A DNA stretch of 64,000 nucleotides from NCBI RefSeq assembly GCF_024701375.2, contig NZ_CP113910.1, forward strand, positions 7,006,001 to 7,070,000. The letters run 5' to 3'. This document shows, one piece after another, positions 63,648 through 64,000 of the stretch. The notes under the pieces were generated by a model, which was not told where the DNA came from, did not search any database, and saw only the letters and a list, made by a program, of their open reading frames with translations. The stretch comes from Streptomyces sp. KMM 9044 (lineage in GTDB: Bacteria > Actinomycetota > Actinomycetes > Streptomycetales > Streptomycetaceae). Position 1 is the first letter of the stretch; each line of letters begins with the position of its first letter. Both the position numbers and the translations under genes were made by a program.

Positions 63648-64000
63648 TTGTACACCCCGCACCCCGACCGTTACGCGGACCTGCCCTACCGGCGCACCGG
63701 ACGCAGCGGCCTGAAGCTTCCCGCGCTCTCGCTCGGCCTGTGGCACAACTTCGGCCCCGACCGCCCCGCAGAGACCCAGCGCGCCATCCTGCGCCGCGCC
63801 TTCGACCTCGGCGTCACCCACTTCGATCTCGCCAACAACTACGGCCCGCCCCCCGGCGCGGCCGAGTCCGCCCTCGGCGAGGCCCTGCGCGCGGACTTCG
63901 CGCCGTACCGCGACGAACTGGTGATCTCCACCAAGGCCGGCTACCTGATGTGGCCCGGTCCGTACGGCGAATGGGGCTCGCGCAAGTACCTGCTGTCCTC
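63648..64000 (+). CDS. Aldo/keto reductase, YghZ-type, partial (3' end off window)
   Basis: 117 residues are visible from TTG 63648 (GGAG six bases upstream). YRRTGRSGLKLPALSLGLWH, FDLGVTHFDLANNYGPPPG (catalytic Asp and Tyr) and ELVISTKAGYLMWPGPYGEW (catalytic Lys) identify an aldo/keto reductase of the glyceraldehyde-3-phosphate reductase type. NADPH-dependent carbonyl reduction is expected. Probably controlled by the divergent LysR regulator. Confidence 0.93.
   Translation, partial: MYTPHPDRYADLPYRRTGRSGLKLPALSLGLWHNFGPDRPAETQRAILRRAFDLGVTHFDLANNYGPPPGAAESALGEALRADFAPYRDELVISTKAGYLMWPGPYGEWGSRKYLLS

Overview
The window is high-GC actinobacterial chromosome, almost certainly Streptomyces. 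The carotenoid/light cluster, a chaplin remnant, a GH19 chitinase behind DasR-type operators, a DUF397 gene, a class F sortase, ECF-sigma control and codon use all fit. Its content resembles the chromosome-arm region of S. coelicolor that holds the crt genes beside an OsdR (DevR/DosR-like) hypoxia/redox-stress gene set; that parallel comes from memory of the literature, not from a search.

Layout. Bases 1-17 kb form a stress/dormancy-type block: four universal stress proteins (USPs), an Acg-like nitroreductase, a DUF1918-XRE-PPOX regulator, DUF1876, an APH/P-loop kinase-like protein, two tandem zinc alcohol dehydrogenases, a CstR-like persulfide sensor with its operator, OsmC, Ppx/GppA and Dps. 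It also holds several fossils: a 37-aa USP remnant, a collapsed rhodanese-DUF2892 gene and a 5'-cut DUF4389 gene. Bases 17-31.5 kb are the light-induced isorenieratene region: a LitS-like ECF sigma leads a minus-strand set (DUF4397 surface protein, class F sortase, zinc-finger anti-sigma-like protein) and is divergent from litR. litQ, an SDR gene and crtY-crtT-crtU follow on plus. A strong hairpin separates these from the convergent operon crtE-crtI-crtB-Rieske.

Bases 31.9-44 kb hold PhzF, a LigA C-terminal fragment, a Cys-rich four-helix copper-binding-type protein, a frameshifted Ser/Thr kinase, a CrtI-like oxidoreductase, a secreted beta-lactamase-fold hydrolase, a fadD remnant, a frameshifted phenylacetate-CoA ligase and a membrane sulfatase. 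Bases 44.5-64 kb look more like ordinary Streptomyces chromosome: DUF397, a fifth intact USP, a secreted amidase, a phosphotransferase next to an NsdA-like regulator, a PAS-SpoIIE phosphatase with altered metal-site residues, baeRF3, a secreted S33 peptidase, a broken chaplin, an SPW-repeat membrane protein, chitinase, a secreted PLC-like protein, VOC, frameshifted adenosine deaminase, DinB, LysR and the start of an aldo/keto reductase.

Two themes cut across the window. First, at least seven perfect short tandem duplications (units 6, 8, 10, 12, 12, 14 and 23 bp) lie in or near genes. Second, an unusual number of genes are frameshifted or truncated. Several frameshifts fall in G/C homopolymers, so part of this may be assembly error, but the truncations and the multi-base duplications look biological. 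No tRNA, rRNA, CRISPR array, insertion sequence or replication origin was seen.
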